In this document: piece after piece, positions 5,568 through 12,846 of the stretch | Layout of the letters: every line of letters begins with the position of its first letter | Position numbering within the stretch: position 1 is the stretch's first letter | Assembly: GCA_017853735.1 (NCBI GenBank) | Contig: JAFMJA010000053.1 | Coordinates: forward strand, 1-13,002 | DNA length: 13,002 nt | Reading direction: 5' to 3' | Source: Burkholderiaceae bacterium | Lineage (GTDB): Bacteria > Pseudomonadota > Gammaproteobacteria > Burkholderiales > Burkholderiaceae_C | Position numbers and translations under genes: made by a program | Notes under the pieces: model-generated | What the model was told of the DNA's origin: nothing | Seen by the model: the letters and a program-made list of their open reading frames with translations, nothing else | Databases searched by the model: none

Positions 5568-8267
5568 ATGCGAGAAGGAACTGCGGCCGTGATCCGGCGC
5601 GAAGACTACACCGCCCCGGCCTATTGGGTTGATACCGTCGAGCTCACCTTTGACCTGGACCCAGCCAAGACCCGTGTGCTCAACCGCATGCAGATGCGCC
5701 GCAATCCAGCGGTACCTGCCCAGGCCCTGCGACTCGATGGCGAAGAACTCAATCTGGCCCGGGTGCTGGTCAATGGCCAGGGCACCAGCTTCAAGATGGA
5801 CGGTGGCCAGCTGGTGCTGGAAAACCTGCCCGAGGGGCAGGAGCCCTTCCAGCTGGAGATCTTCACCACTTGCGCGCCCGAGAAAAACAGCAAGCTCATG
5901 GGCCTGTATGTCAGTAACGAATCGTTTTTCACCCAGTGCGAGGCCGAAGGTTTTCGCCGCATCACCTATTTCCTCGACCGGCCCGATGTGATGGCCAGCT
6001 ACAGCGTCACTCTGCGCGCCGACAAGCGCCGCTACCCGGTGCTGCTGTCCAATGGCAATCTGGTGGCACAGGGCGAGCTGGAAGAGGGTCGTCACTTCGC
6101 CACCTGGGTCGATCCGCATAAAAAACCCTGCTACCTGTTTGCGCTGGTGGCAGGCCAGCTGGTGGCCCGCGAACAGCGCATCATCGCGCGTAACGGCCGC
6201 GAGCATCTGTTGCAGGTCTATGTGCGAGCCGGCGATCTGGACAAAACCGAACACGCCATGAATTCGCTCATGGCCTCGGTCGCCTGGGACGAAGCGCGCT
6301 TTGGCCTTGCGCTGGACCTGGAACGATTCATGATCGTGGCCACCAGTGACTTCAATATGGGCGCCATGGAAAACAAGGGCCTCAACATCTTCAATACAAA
6401 GTATGTGCTGGCCAATCCGGCCACCGCCACCGATGCCGACTACGCCAATATCGAGAGTGTGGTGGGGCATGAGTATTTCCACAACTGGACAGGCAACCGG
6501 GTCACCTGCCGCGACTGGTTCCAGCTCAGCCTGAAGGAAGGCCTGACCGTCTTTCGTGACCAGGAGTTCAGCCAGGACCTGGCGGGCAGTCTGTCGGCCA
6601 GAGCGGTCAAGCGCATTGAAGATGTGCGCGTGTTGCGCGCTGCCCAGTTTCCTGAGGATGCCGGGCCCATGGCCCATCCGGTGCGCCCCGACAGCTATCT
6701 GGAAATCAACAACTTCTACACGGTCACAGTCTACGAAAAAGGTGCCGAAGTGGTGCGCATGCAGCAGACCCTGACCAGCCGCGAGGGTTTCGCCAAAGGC
6801 ATGGCGCTGTATTTCCAGCGCCATGACGGCCAGGCGGTGACTTGCGATGACTTTGCCCAGGCCATTGCCGACGCCAACCCCGGCTCGGAGCTGGCGCGCC
6901 TGCTACCACAGTTCAAGCGCTGGTACAGCCAGGCCGGCACGCCCCGCGTGGCTGCACGTGGCGACTATGACGCCGCTCAGCGCTGCTACACCCTGACACT
7001 CTCGCAGAGCTGCCCCGCCTCAGCGGATCAAGCGCTCAAGGAACCCTTTGTAATCCCGATCAGTCTGGGCCTCATCACCCCCGATGGCCAATCACTGGCC
7101 CTGCAAATGGAGGGCGAGACCGAGCCTGGGTCGAGCTCGCGCACCATCGTGCTCAGCCAGCCCAGCCAGAGCTTGCGCTTCATCAATGTTGTGGACGAAC
7201 CGGTTCCCTCCTTGCTGCGCGGCTTCAGCGCGCCAGTAATCCTGGAGCTCGACTACAGCGATCAGCAACTGCTCACCCTGCTGGCGCATGACACCGATCC
7301 CTTCAACCGCTGGGAGGCTGGCCAGCGCCTGGCGCTCAAGCGCGCGCTGGTCGCCATTCACAGCCCCGCCCGGATCAGTGAGATCAAAGTGCTGGACAGC
7401 GCCTATATCGAGGCCATGCGTCAGGTGCTGCACCACCCCAGGCTGGATGCCGCCTTCAAGGAACTGGTGCTCACCCTGCCCGCCGAAACCTATATGGCAG
7501 AACAACTCGATGTGGTGGACCCGCAGCGTGTGCATGCGGTGCGCGAGGCCATGCGCACCCAATTGGCGCTGGAACTGCAAGACGACTGGCAGGCGGTTTA
7601 CCAAGCGCACCTGGACACTGGCGCTTACCTGCCAGACGCAGTCTCCAGCGGGCGTCGCGCCCTGGCTGGCCAGGCGCTGGCCATGCTGTGCCTGGCGGCT
7701 CGTGAGACTGGCGATGTGGTCTGGCCTGGCAAGGCTTATCAGCGCTTCAAGGAGGCCGGCAATATGACCGACCGCTTCAACGCCCTGCACGCGCTGGTCA
7801 ATACCGGCCACGAGCTGGCCAGCTCGGCGCTGGCGCGATTTCACACCCAGTTCAAGGATGAGGCCCTGGTACTGGACAAATGGTTTGCACTGCAGGCGGG
7901 CGCCTGCGACCGCGGCGGGCAAGTGCTTCCCGCTGTGCGCAGCCTGATGACCCACCCGGACTTCAACCTGCGCAACCCCAATCGCGCCCGCAGCCTGATC
8001 TTCAGCTATTGCAACGCCAACCCGGGCGCCTTTCACCGGGCCGATGCGGCCGGCTATGTGTTCTGGTCCGAGCGGGTACAGGAGTTGGATGCGATCAACC
8101 CCCAGGTGGCAGCCCGTCTGGCGCGCGCCCTCGATCGCTGGAAAAAATTGGCAGAACCCTATCGCAGCGCCGCGCGCGAGGCCATCGCCCGTGTAGCCGC
8201 CAAGCCCGACCTGAGCAACGATGTGCGCGAAGTCGTAACCCGTGCCCTGGCTGAGGCGGCGAGCTGA
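5568..8267 (+). CDS. pepN: Aminopeptidase N (M1 family zinc metallopeptidase)
   Basis: This 899-residue cytoplasmic M1 aminopeptidase removes N-terminal residues from peptides during intracellular protein turnover. The substrate-anchoring GAMEN is at 265-269. The zinc site is HEYFHNWTGN (His301, Glu302, His305) with Glu324 in LKEG. The transition-state tyrosine is Tyr389 in TVYEKGAEVVRM. The order is that of the E. coli PepN type: N-terminal beta domain, thermolysin-like domain, small beta domain, then a large helical C-terminal domain from about residue 550. E. coli PepN has 870 residues. The ATG is one base after the prfB TGA, and the GGGAG ribosome site lies inside the end of prfB, so translational coupling is likely. 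fbp follows 28 bases downstream. The start with MREGTAAVIRREDY looks right for the family. Confidence 0.97.
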   Translation: MREGTAAVIRREDYTAPAYWVDTVELTFDLDPAKTRVLNRMQMRRNPAVPAQALRLDGEELNLARVLVNGQGTSFKMDGGQLVLENLPEGQEPFQLEIFTTCAPEKNSKLMGLYVSNESFFTQCEAEGFRRITYFLDRPDVMASYSVTLRADKRRYPVLLSNGNLVAQGELEEGRHFATWVDPHKKPCYLFALVAGQLVAREQRIIARNGREHLLQVYVRAGDLDKTEHAMNSLMASVAWDEARFGLALDLERFMIVATSDFNMGAMENKGLNIFNTKYVLANPATATDADYANIESVVGHEYFHNWTGNRVTCRDWFQLSLKEGLTVFRDQEFSQDLAGSLSARAVKRIEDVRVLRAAQFPEDAGPMAHPVRPDSYLEINNFYTVTVYEKGAEVVRMQQTLTSREGFAKGMALYFQRHDGQAVTCDDFAQAIADANPGSELARLLPQFKRWYSQAGTPRVAARGDYDAAQRCYTLTLSQSCPASADQALKEPFVIPISLGLITPDGQSLALQMEGETEPGSSSRTIVLSQPSQSLRFINVVDEPVPSLLRGFSAPVILELDYSDQQLLTLLAHDTDPFNRWEAGQRLALKRALVAIHSPARISEIKVLDSAYIEAMRQVLHHPRLDAAFKELVLTLPAETYMAEQLDVVDPQRVHAVREAMRTQLALELQDDWQAVYQAHLDTGAYLPDAVSSGRRALAGQALAMLCLAARETGDVVWPGKAYQRFKEAGNMTDRFNALHALVNTGHELASSALARFHTQFKDEALVLDKWFALQAGACDRGGQVLPAVRSLMTHPDFNLRNPNRARSLIFSYCNANPGAFHRADAAGYVFWSERVQELDAINPQVAARLARALDRWKKLAEPYRSAAREAIARVAAKPDLSNDVREVVTRALAEAAS

Positions 8268-8295
8268 AGGGCCGACAAATTCTGGAGTGCTTGTG

Positions 8296-9312
8296 ATGAG
8301 TTCAAAGATTTCCCTGACCCGTTATCTGGTCGAAAAACAGCGTGTCCAAGGACATATTCCAGCCCAGCTGCGCCTGCTGCTCGAAGTGGTGGCGCGGGCC
8401 TGCAAGGGCATCAGCCATGCGGTCAACAAAGGCGCCCTGGGTGGTGTGCTGGGCAGCGCTGACAGCGAAAACGTGCAGGGCGAAGTGCAGAAAAAACTCG
8501 ACATCATTGCCAATGAGGTGCTGATCGAGGCCAACGAGTGGGGTGGCCATCTGGCAGCCATGGCCTCCGAAGAAATGGAAGGCATTTATGTGGTGCCCAA
8601 CCGCTATCCCAAAGGTGAGTACCTGCTGCTGTTTGACCCGCTCGACGGCTCCAGCAATATCGATGTGAATGTGAGTATCGGCACGATTTTCAGTGTGCTC
8701 AAAAAACAGGGCGATGATCCCAACACCATAGACCCGGTGAATGAAGCAGACTTCCTGCAAAAAGGCTGCCAGCAAGTGGCTGCAGGTTACTGCGTCTATG
8801 GCCCGCAGACCACCCTGGTGCTGACAGTGGGCGATGGTGTGTCCATGTTTACCCTGGATCGCGAGCAGGGCTCCTTTGTGCTCACCCAGGAGGATGTTCG
8901 CATCCCTGAGGACACCAAGGAATTCGCCATCAATATGAGCAATATGCGCCACTGGGATGAACCGGTACAGCGCTATATCAACGAATGCCTGCAGGGCCGG
9001 GACGGTGAGCGCGGCAAAGATTTCAATATGCGCTGGATCGCCTCGATGGTGGCCGATGTGCACCGCATCCTGAGCAGGGGCGGCATCTTCATGTACCCCT
9101 GGGACAAGCGTGAGCCCCATAAACCGGGCAAACTTCGTCTGATGTACGAGGCCAACCCGATGGCCTGGCTGGTCGAACAGGCCGGCGGGGCCGCCAGCAA
9201 TGGACGCGAGCGTATCCTGGACATTCAGCCCAAGTCACTGCACGAGCGGGTGAGTGTGATCCTCGGCTCAAAAAACGAGGTCGAGCGAGTGACCCGCTAC
9301 CACCAGGCCTGA
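8296..9312 (+). CDS. fbp: Class I fructose-1,6-bisphosphatase
   Basis: This enzyme hydrolyses fructose-1,6-bisphosphate to fructose-6-phosphate in gluconeogenesis (and in the Calvin cycle where present) and is cytoplasmic. The protein has 338 residues, close to the E. coli enzyme (332). Metal and phosphate residues are visible in SEEMEG (91-96) and FDPLDGSSNIDVNVSIGT (113-130). Further signatures are the late block YPWDKREPHKPGKLRLMYEA and NPMAWLVEQAGG. An upstream in-frame start at 8242 would add 18 residues overlapping pepN. The ATG at 8296 is preferred because TGGAG lies upstream and SSKISLTRYLVEKQ is a family-like N-terminus. It probably belongs to the prfB-pepN transcript. It converges on the FMN protein gene, 42 bases from stop to stop, and no clear terminator is visible there. 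Confidence 0.97.
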   Translation: MSSKISLTRYLVEKQRVQGHIPAQLRLLLEVVARACKGISHAVNKGALGGVLGSADSENVQGEVQKKLDIIANEVLIEANEWGGHLAAMASEEMEGIYVVPNRYPKGEYLLLFDPLDGSSNIDVNVSIGTIFSVLKKQGDDPNTIDPVNEADFLQKGCQQVAAGYCVYGPQTTLVLTVGDGVSMFTLDREQGSFVLTQEDVRIPEDTKEFAINMSNMRHWDEPVQRYINECLQGRDGERGKDFNMRWIASMVADVHRILSRGGIFMYPWDKREPHKPGKLRLMYEANPMAWLVEQAGGAASNGRERILDIQPKSLHERVSVILGSKNEVERVTRYHQA

Positions 9313-9354
9313 AGCACCCTTCAGCGCAAGGCCATCAGTGTGCGAGTGATGTCG

Positions 9355-11001
9355 TCAACTGGACCGGCGATCCAACCATTGGCGGGAAAATGTTGTGGAA
9401 GATGCATGCGCCCAATGGGTGCGGAAAGGCTCCTGCAGGCTTGATGGCTCCTGCACATTGAGCAGGTCTCCCGACCTCATACTTGGGTAGAGCTTTTCGA
9501 GCGACTTCACCTCGGTCATGCTCAGTCTTTTCAAGATCATGCCGGGGTGCAATTCACTGGGAACATGAAGTCCTGAGGCCTCCAGCAATTCACGCAGTGC
9601 CTCCAGTGTGTGGTGGTGAAAATTTTTAACCCGCTCGGCCTTATCGGTCACCACCAGAGCCCTTTGGCGAAGCGGATCCTGAGTCGTCACGCCCGTCGGG
9701 CAATGCCCGGTATGACAGGTTTGCGCCTGAATACATCCAATGGCCATCATATAGCCTCGCGCACTGTTGCACCAGTCAGCACCGAGCGCGAGCGCACAGG
9801 CCATATCAAATGCGCTGACGATTTTTCCACTGGCACCCAGTCGGATTTTGTCGCGCAAGCCCAGCCCCACCAATGTGTTGTGTACCAAGCGTAAACCCTC
9901 GCGCATGGGTGTTCCCAGATGGTCGCTGAACTCCAGGGGTGCAGCCCCGGTGCCACCTTCAGAGCCATCCACCACAATGAAGTCGGGGTAGATATTGCGC
10001 TCAGTCATCGCTTTGGCCACCGCGAACCACTCCCACGGGTGACCGATGCAGAGCTTGAAACCGACTGGCTTGCCGCCCGAAAGATTGCGCAAATGAACAA
10101 TAAAGTCCATCAACTCCAGTGGCGTGGAAAAGGAGCTGTGCGCATTTGGTGAGATACAGTCTTCCCCAACGGCCACCCCGCGCGCTTCAGCAATCTCCTC
10201 GGTCACTTTGGGGCCGAGCAGAACACCGCCATGCCCTGGCTTGGCGCCCTGGCTCAGCTTGATTTCAATCATCTTGACCACATCTCTGCGGGCGTTTTGC
10301 TCAAACTTGTTGGCGTCAAACTTTCCCTCGGCATTTCTGCAGCCAAAGTAGCCGCTACCGATCTCCCAAATGATGTCGCCCCCGTGCACAAGGTGATGCC
10401 GCGAGATCGACCCCTCGCCTGTGTCGTGCGCAAAATTGCCCAGCTTGGCACCCTTGTTCAAGGCCAGGACCGCATTGGCGCTCAACGCGCCAAAGCTCAT
10501 GGCTGAAATATTGAACAGGCTGATGTCGTAAGGATGGGCGCATGCGGGACCCCCCACCTTGACCCTGAAGTCACTCGACGCAATATCGGTAGGCGCCATG
10601 GAGTGGGTAAGCCACTCGTAACCGATGGCCTGCACATCGAGCTGGGTCCCCAGAGGGCGTTTATCCGACTGGCCCTTGGCGCGTGCATAGACCAAGGAGC
10701 GTTGCGCGCGGGAAAAAGGAGCCGCTTCATTCTCGGACTCGATGAAGTACTGGCGGATTTCAGGGCGTATGAATTCAAAAAGAAAACGCATATGCCCCAG
10801 GATGGGGTAGTTGCGCAAGATCGCGTGCTGTGTTTGCCGAAGATCACGAACACCGATGGCAGTGAGCGCTGCAAACACAAGCAACACCCAAAATCCGCTG
10901 CCCGACAAAACGAAAATCAGGCCGCTGATCAAGGTCCCGATCAGGGCCAGCACAAATGTGGCGTATCGGGAAAGCGATGCATCCGACAAAAGTTTATTCA
11001 T
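9355..11001 (-). CDS. Membrane-anchored FMN-binding glutamate-synthase-family protein
   Basis: The 548-residue protein holds the FMN/Fe-S synthase domain of the glutamate synthase large subunit as a separate polypeptide. Residues 14-50 form two hydrophobic segments that probably anchor it in the inner membrane. The synthase domain runs from about 130 to 480. Its signatures are NISAMSFGALS (164-174), GEGSIS (195-200), GQGAKPGHGG-like QGAKPGHGG (251-259), VDGSEGGTGAAP (344-355) and CIQAQTCHTGHC, whose Cys423, Cys429 and Cys434 match the 3Fe-4S ligand spacing of GltB. No glutaminase domain precedes it and no GXGXG beta-helix domain follows, so it cannot use glutamine alone. The reaction is not established. 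The start at 11001 has AAGGAGA just before it. An in-frame extension to 11070 lacks such a site and is disfavoured. Confidence 0.92.
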   Translation of the reverse strand: MNKLLSDASLSRYATFVLALIGTLISGLIFVLSGSGFWVLLVFAALTAIGVRDLRQTQHAILRNYPILGHMRFLFEFIRPEIRQYFIESENEAAPFSRAQRSLVYARAKGQSDKRPLGTQLDVQAIGYEWLTHSMAPTDIASSDFRVKVGGPACAHPYDISLFNISAMSFGALSANAVLALNKGAKLGNFAHDTGEGSISRHHLVHGGDIIWEIGSGYFGCRNAEGKFDANKFEQNARRDVVKMIEIKLSQGAKPGHGGVLLGPKVTEEIAEARGVAVGEDCISPNAHSSFSTPLELMDFIVHLRNLSGGKPVGFKLCIGHPWEWFAVAKAMTERNIYPDFIVVDGSEGGTGAAPLEFSDHLGTPMREGLRLVHNTLVGLGLRDKIRLGASGKIVSAFDMACALALGADWCNSARGYMMAIGCIQAQTCHTGHCPTGVTTQDPLRQRALVVTDKAERVKNFHHHTLEALRELLEASGLHVPSELHPGMILKRLSMTEVKSLEKLYPSMRSGDLLNVQEPSSLQEPFRTHWAHASSTTFSRQWLDRRSS

Positions 11002-11120
11002 GGCAAGTCTCCTTGTTATTGAATTTTTTCTTGATCCCCGACTAGCATAGCCGATCGTCATCCTCTTCATTCGAAGCAGTTAGCAAGCCATTCGCTACTC
11101 GGCCAAACACCCCGCAAAGG

Positions 11121-11126
11121 TATAAT
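11121..11126 (+). promoter_or_regulatory. -10 box of the tRNA-Thr promoter
   Basis: A perfect TATAAT lies 10 bases before the mature tRNA 5' end, in an AT-rich patch in otherwise GC-rich DNA. Transcription would start about three bases before the tRNA. The -35 region is not recognisable at standard spacing (CTCGGC at 11098-11103). Confidence 0.65.
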
Positions 11127-11135
11127 TTTTTGCTA

Positions 11136-11211
11136 GCCGGAGTAGCTCAGTTGGTAGAGCAGCTCATTCGTAATGAGAAGGTCGGGGGTTCGATTCCTCT
11201 CTCCGGCACCA
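11136..11211 (+). tRNA. tRNA-Thr (anticodon CGT)
   Basis: A 76-base cloverleaf is visible. The acceptor stem is GCCGGAG/CTCCGGC (11136-11142 and 11201-11207), the D-arm is GCTC/GAGC with the AGTTGGTA loop, and the anticodon loop TTCGTAA has CGT at 11169-11171. The T-loop region GGTTCGATTCC and an encoded discriminator A plus CCA (11208-11211) complete it. CGT reads ACG threonine codons. The G27-A43 pair at the end of the anticodon stem is also found in E. coli tRNA-Thr(CGT). It is rightward and divergent from the FMN protein gene. Confidence 0.96.
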
Positions 11212-11360
11212 AGGAAACAAAGGGCTAGGGATGGTGTTCAAAACTCCCGCCCAAGAAAAAGACCAGCTTTCGGCAGGCCACCAGGCCCTGAACAGTATGA
11301 TTCCGATATTCCATGGGTGGACTGGCGTATCACCTTTTTGGCCAAATTGACCCTGCACCC

Positions 11361-11744
11361 ATGCTAGCTATCGACAACCCTTTTTTGCAGTGGCTGGGCG
11401 TTCGCCTCACAGATTGGCGCAGCGACTACGCCGAGATGGCGTTGCAGGCCTCGCCCAACCACCTCAACCGCATTGGCCGCATACAAGGCGGCCTAATCTG
11501 CACACTGCTCGATGCAGTGTGTGGTTACAGTGGACTGTATGTGCCTGAGGGGCAGCCTGCACTACGCAACGTGACCTTATCGATGACCACCAATTTTCTG
11601 GACACCGGTGAAGGCCAGTTCCTGGTGGCTAAGGGTTTTGTCGAACGCAAGGGCCGCAGTGTCTACTTCTCTCGTGGCGAAGTCTGGCTGGATCAGCAGT
11701 TGCTATTGGCCACGGCGGTGGGAACTTTCAAGTACCTGCGCTAA
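11361..11744 (+). CDS. PaaI-type hotdog-fold thioesterase
   Basis: A 127-residue cytoplasmic hotdog-fold protein that would hydrolyse acyl- or aryl-CoA thioesters. The long central helix begins at RIGRIQGGLICTLLDAVCGY (residues 38-57); Asp51 occupies the usual catalytic-helix acidic position. The His of the common HGG motif is replaced by Gln42 (IQGG). The strands ALRNVTLSMTTNFL and GRSVYFSRGEVW follow the PaaI/YdiI pattern. The start at 11361 is chosen because family members begin near NPFLQWLGV; an in-frame ATG at 11313 would add 16 unconvincing residues. Neither has a good ribosome site. It lies alone after the tRNA. Its substrate is unknown, and any link with the acyl-CoA synthetase at the window start would be speculative. 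Confidence 0.88.
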   Translation: MLAIDNPFLQWLGVRLTDWRSDYAEMALQASPNHLNRIGRIQGGLICTLLDAVCGYSGLYVPEGQPALRNVTLSMTTNFLDTGEGQFLVAKGFVERKGRSVYFSRGEVWLDQQLLLATAVGTFKYLR

Positions 11745-11776
11745 CGCGCTCGCCATACCTGCATCGTGTTGAAGCC

Positions 11777-11809
11777 CTCTTCGAATTCCTGTACCAATCA
11801 GGAGAAGAG
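11777..11809. repeat. Imperfect inverted repeat after the thioesterase gene
   Basis: CTCTTC (11777-11782) plus TCCTG (11787-11791) pair with CAGGA plus GAAGAG (11799-11809). The result is an 11 bp stem with a 4-base bulge and a 7-base loop. There is no following T-run, so it is not a classical terminator in either direction. It overlaps the end of the transposase remnant. Confidence 0.45.
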
Positions 11810-11941
11810 CCAAAGTAATTGTTGCACGCGGTACTGAGCTGGTTGTGTAAACGTAAGGACTTCATGGGATAGGTGGTGGTTGTAGCGGTGTAGCCAGTCA
11901 GTAGTCATATCTTTAACCTCTTGCAAGCTTACAAACTTGTC
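11798..11941 (-). pseudogene. 3' remnant of an IS3-family transposase (OrfB)
   Basis: The leftward reading frame gives about 47 codons ending in TGA. The segment FVSLQEVKDMTTDWLHRYNHH, followed by the positions of PHEAL (here SHEVL) and P-AQYR, matches the extreme C-terminus of IS3-family integrases. There the typical pattern is F-SL-EV---T-DWL--YN--RPH-ALG--TP-EYR. The conserved RPHxALG has decayed, there is no start codon, and an in-frame stop lies at 11948-11950. The DDE catalytic residues are absent. This is therefore a relic, not a functional gene. It sits directly upstream of the SOUL gene. Confidence 0.65.
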
Positions 11942-11970
11942 AGAAACTCATTTAGAAATTAATCGATAAG

Positions 11971-12636
11971 ATGTCCAAACACCTTTTGCGATTCATGCTC
12001 CTGTTTGTCATCACCGGGAAAGCCGTGGCCATTGAAGAACCCAAATACGATGTGCTACTTAGCGAAGGGCAGTTCGAAATTAGGAAATATGCCCCCAAGC
12101 TGATTGCCGAAGTCATTGTGGAAGGCGACATGGATGAGGCATCTAGCAAAGGATTTAAGCTGATTGCCAACTTCATTTTTGGCAATAATCAAGCGGCCAA
12201 TCAAACCAGTAGCGAAAAAATCGCCATGACAGCACCGGTCACAGTGGAGCCTCAATCTGTCAAGATTGCAATGACTGCACCAGTGACTGTTGAACCACAA
12301 AGTATTGGCTCCAGTCCAACGGTCAACATGGAGACAGCCAAGCAATGGCGTGTTGATTTCGTCATGCCAAGTCAATACACCCTGTCATCCATCCCTAAAC
12401 CTAGCAACGAAGCTGTGAAGCTTAAAGAAATACACAGCAAGTCATTTGTAGCTCTCAAATACTCCGGTTTCAATACCGTTGCCAGAGTGCAATCCAAAAC
12501 ACTCGAAGTGATTGCGTGGGCTTCAGAGAAAAAGTTGAAAGTGATTGGCACGCCTCAACTCTCTCGCTATGACCCTCCATGGACATTACCCATGTTCAGG
12601 CGAAATGAGATCCTGATTGAGGTCGCTTCACCGTAA
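11971..12636 (+). CDS. SOUL-family haem-binding protein, secreted
   Basis: A 221-residue SOUL/HBP-family protein, a family that binds haem or other tetrapyrroles. Residues 1-20 form a signal peptide (Lys3, a hydrophobic run, AVA at 18-20), implying export to the periplasm. Family signatures are YDVLLSEGQFEIRKYAPKLIAEV (24-46), the FKLIANFIFGNN helix region, KIAMTAPV, VDFVMPSQYTL (128-138) and the ending SRYDPPWTLPMFRRNEI. The diagnostic IAMTAPV segment is tandemly duplicated: 83-97 and 98-112 are 15-residue units with 14 identical residues. Codon use is more AT-rich than in the housekeeping genes. No strong ribosome site is seen before the ATG. The gene stands alone, preceded by a decayed transposase. 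Confidence 0.92.
   Translation: MSKHLLRFMLLFVITGKAVAIEEPKYDVLLSEGQFEIRKYAPKLIAEVIVEGDMDEASSKGFKLIANFIFGNNQAANQTSSEKIAMTAPVTVEPQSVKIAMTAPVTVEPQSIGSSPTVNMETAKQWRVDFVMPSQYTLSSIPKPSNEAVKLKEIHSKSFVALKYSGFNTVARVQSKTLEVIAWASEKKLKVIGTPQLSRYDPPWTLPMFRRNEILIEVASP
12217..12306 (+). repeat. Two-copy tandem repeat in the SOUL protein gene
   Basis: Units 12217-12261 and 12262-12306 each encode KIAMTAPVTVEPQS plus Val or Ile. By direct codon comparison, 11 of the 14 codons for identical residues differ, all synonymously, including a TCT/AGT serine switch. The amino acid repeat is kept while the DNA has drifted. Confidence 0.95.
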
Positions 12637-12642
12637 CAACAA

Positions 12643-12662
12643 TGTGATGTTTCACGGTTTTT
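12643..12662 (+). terminator. Weak candidate terminator after the SOUL gene
   Basis: GTGA-TGTT-TCAC, extendable by a T-G pair, is followed by GG and a run of five T, starting 7 bases after the TAA. The 4-5 bp stem is short, so efficiency is doubtful. Confidence 0.3.
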
Positions 12663-12846
12663 AATGGCGCAATCAAGTCTTTTCAGGCCACCCTGAGCTT
12701 CAATTCCAAGTCTCCACAGTTTCATTTTTGGCCATTAGTGAAAATTTACTGGCTGCATAGCCTGTGTAGGCATCGGCGTGGAGGGTGGTGGCGATCAGGA
12801 GCCACACCGGGCAACACCAGAATCATGAGAAAGCTGGGTTGCTTGG
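12663..12846. other. Stretch with no assignable gene
   Basis: No convincing gene is seen. The leftward strand around 12755-12796 encodes LHADAYTGYAA, reminiscent of a block in IS66-type transposases, but with stops close by on both sides. A hairpin-forming GGTGGTGGC/GCCACACC lies near 12785-12810 without a T-run. The tract looks like decayed or intergenic DNA. Confidence 0.4.

Noticed and set aside
5535..6824. 429-codon leftward open frame opposite pepN
   Set aside because: It lies wholly antisense to a certain pepN (with a little of prfB). The translation is His-, Gln- and Ala-rich with no recognisable domain, typical of antisense frames in GC-rich genes.
7092..8036. 314-codon leftward open frame opposite the pepN C-terminal domain
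   Set aside because: Antisense to a conserved gene with compositionally biased translation and no start signals.
9313..9354. Bidirectional terminator between convergent fbp and the FMN protein gene
   Set aside because: The 42 bp gap shows no stable stem followed by a T-run in either direction.
11002..11070. N-terminal extension of the FMN protein
   Set aside because: The extra 23 residues lack a ribosome site and membrane-protein character. The ATG at 11001 has AAGGAGA upstream.
11164..11358. Open frames reading through the tRNA on both strands
   Set aside because: They consist of tRNA sequence and its flank. This is the common spurious translation seen at tRNA genes.
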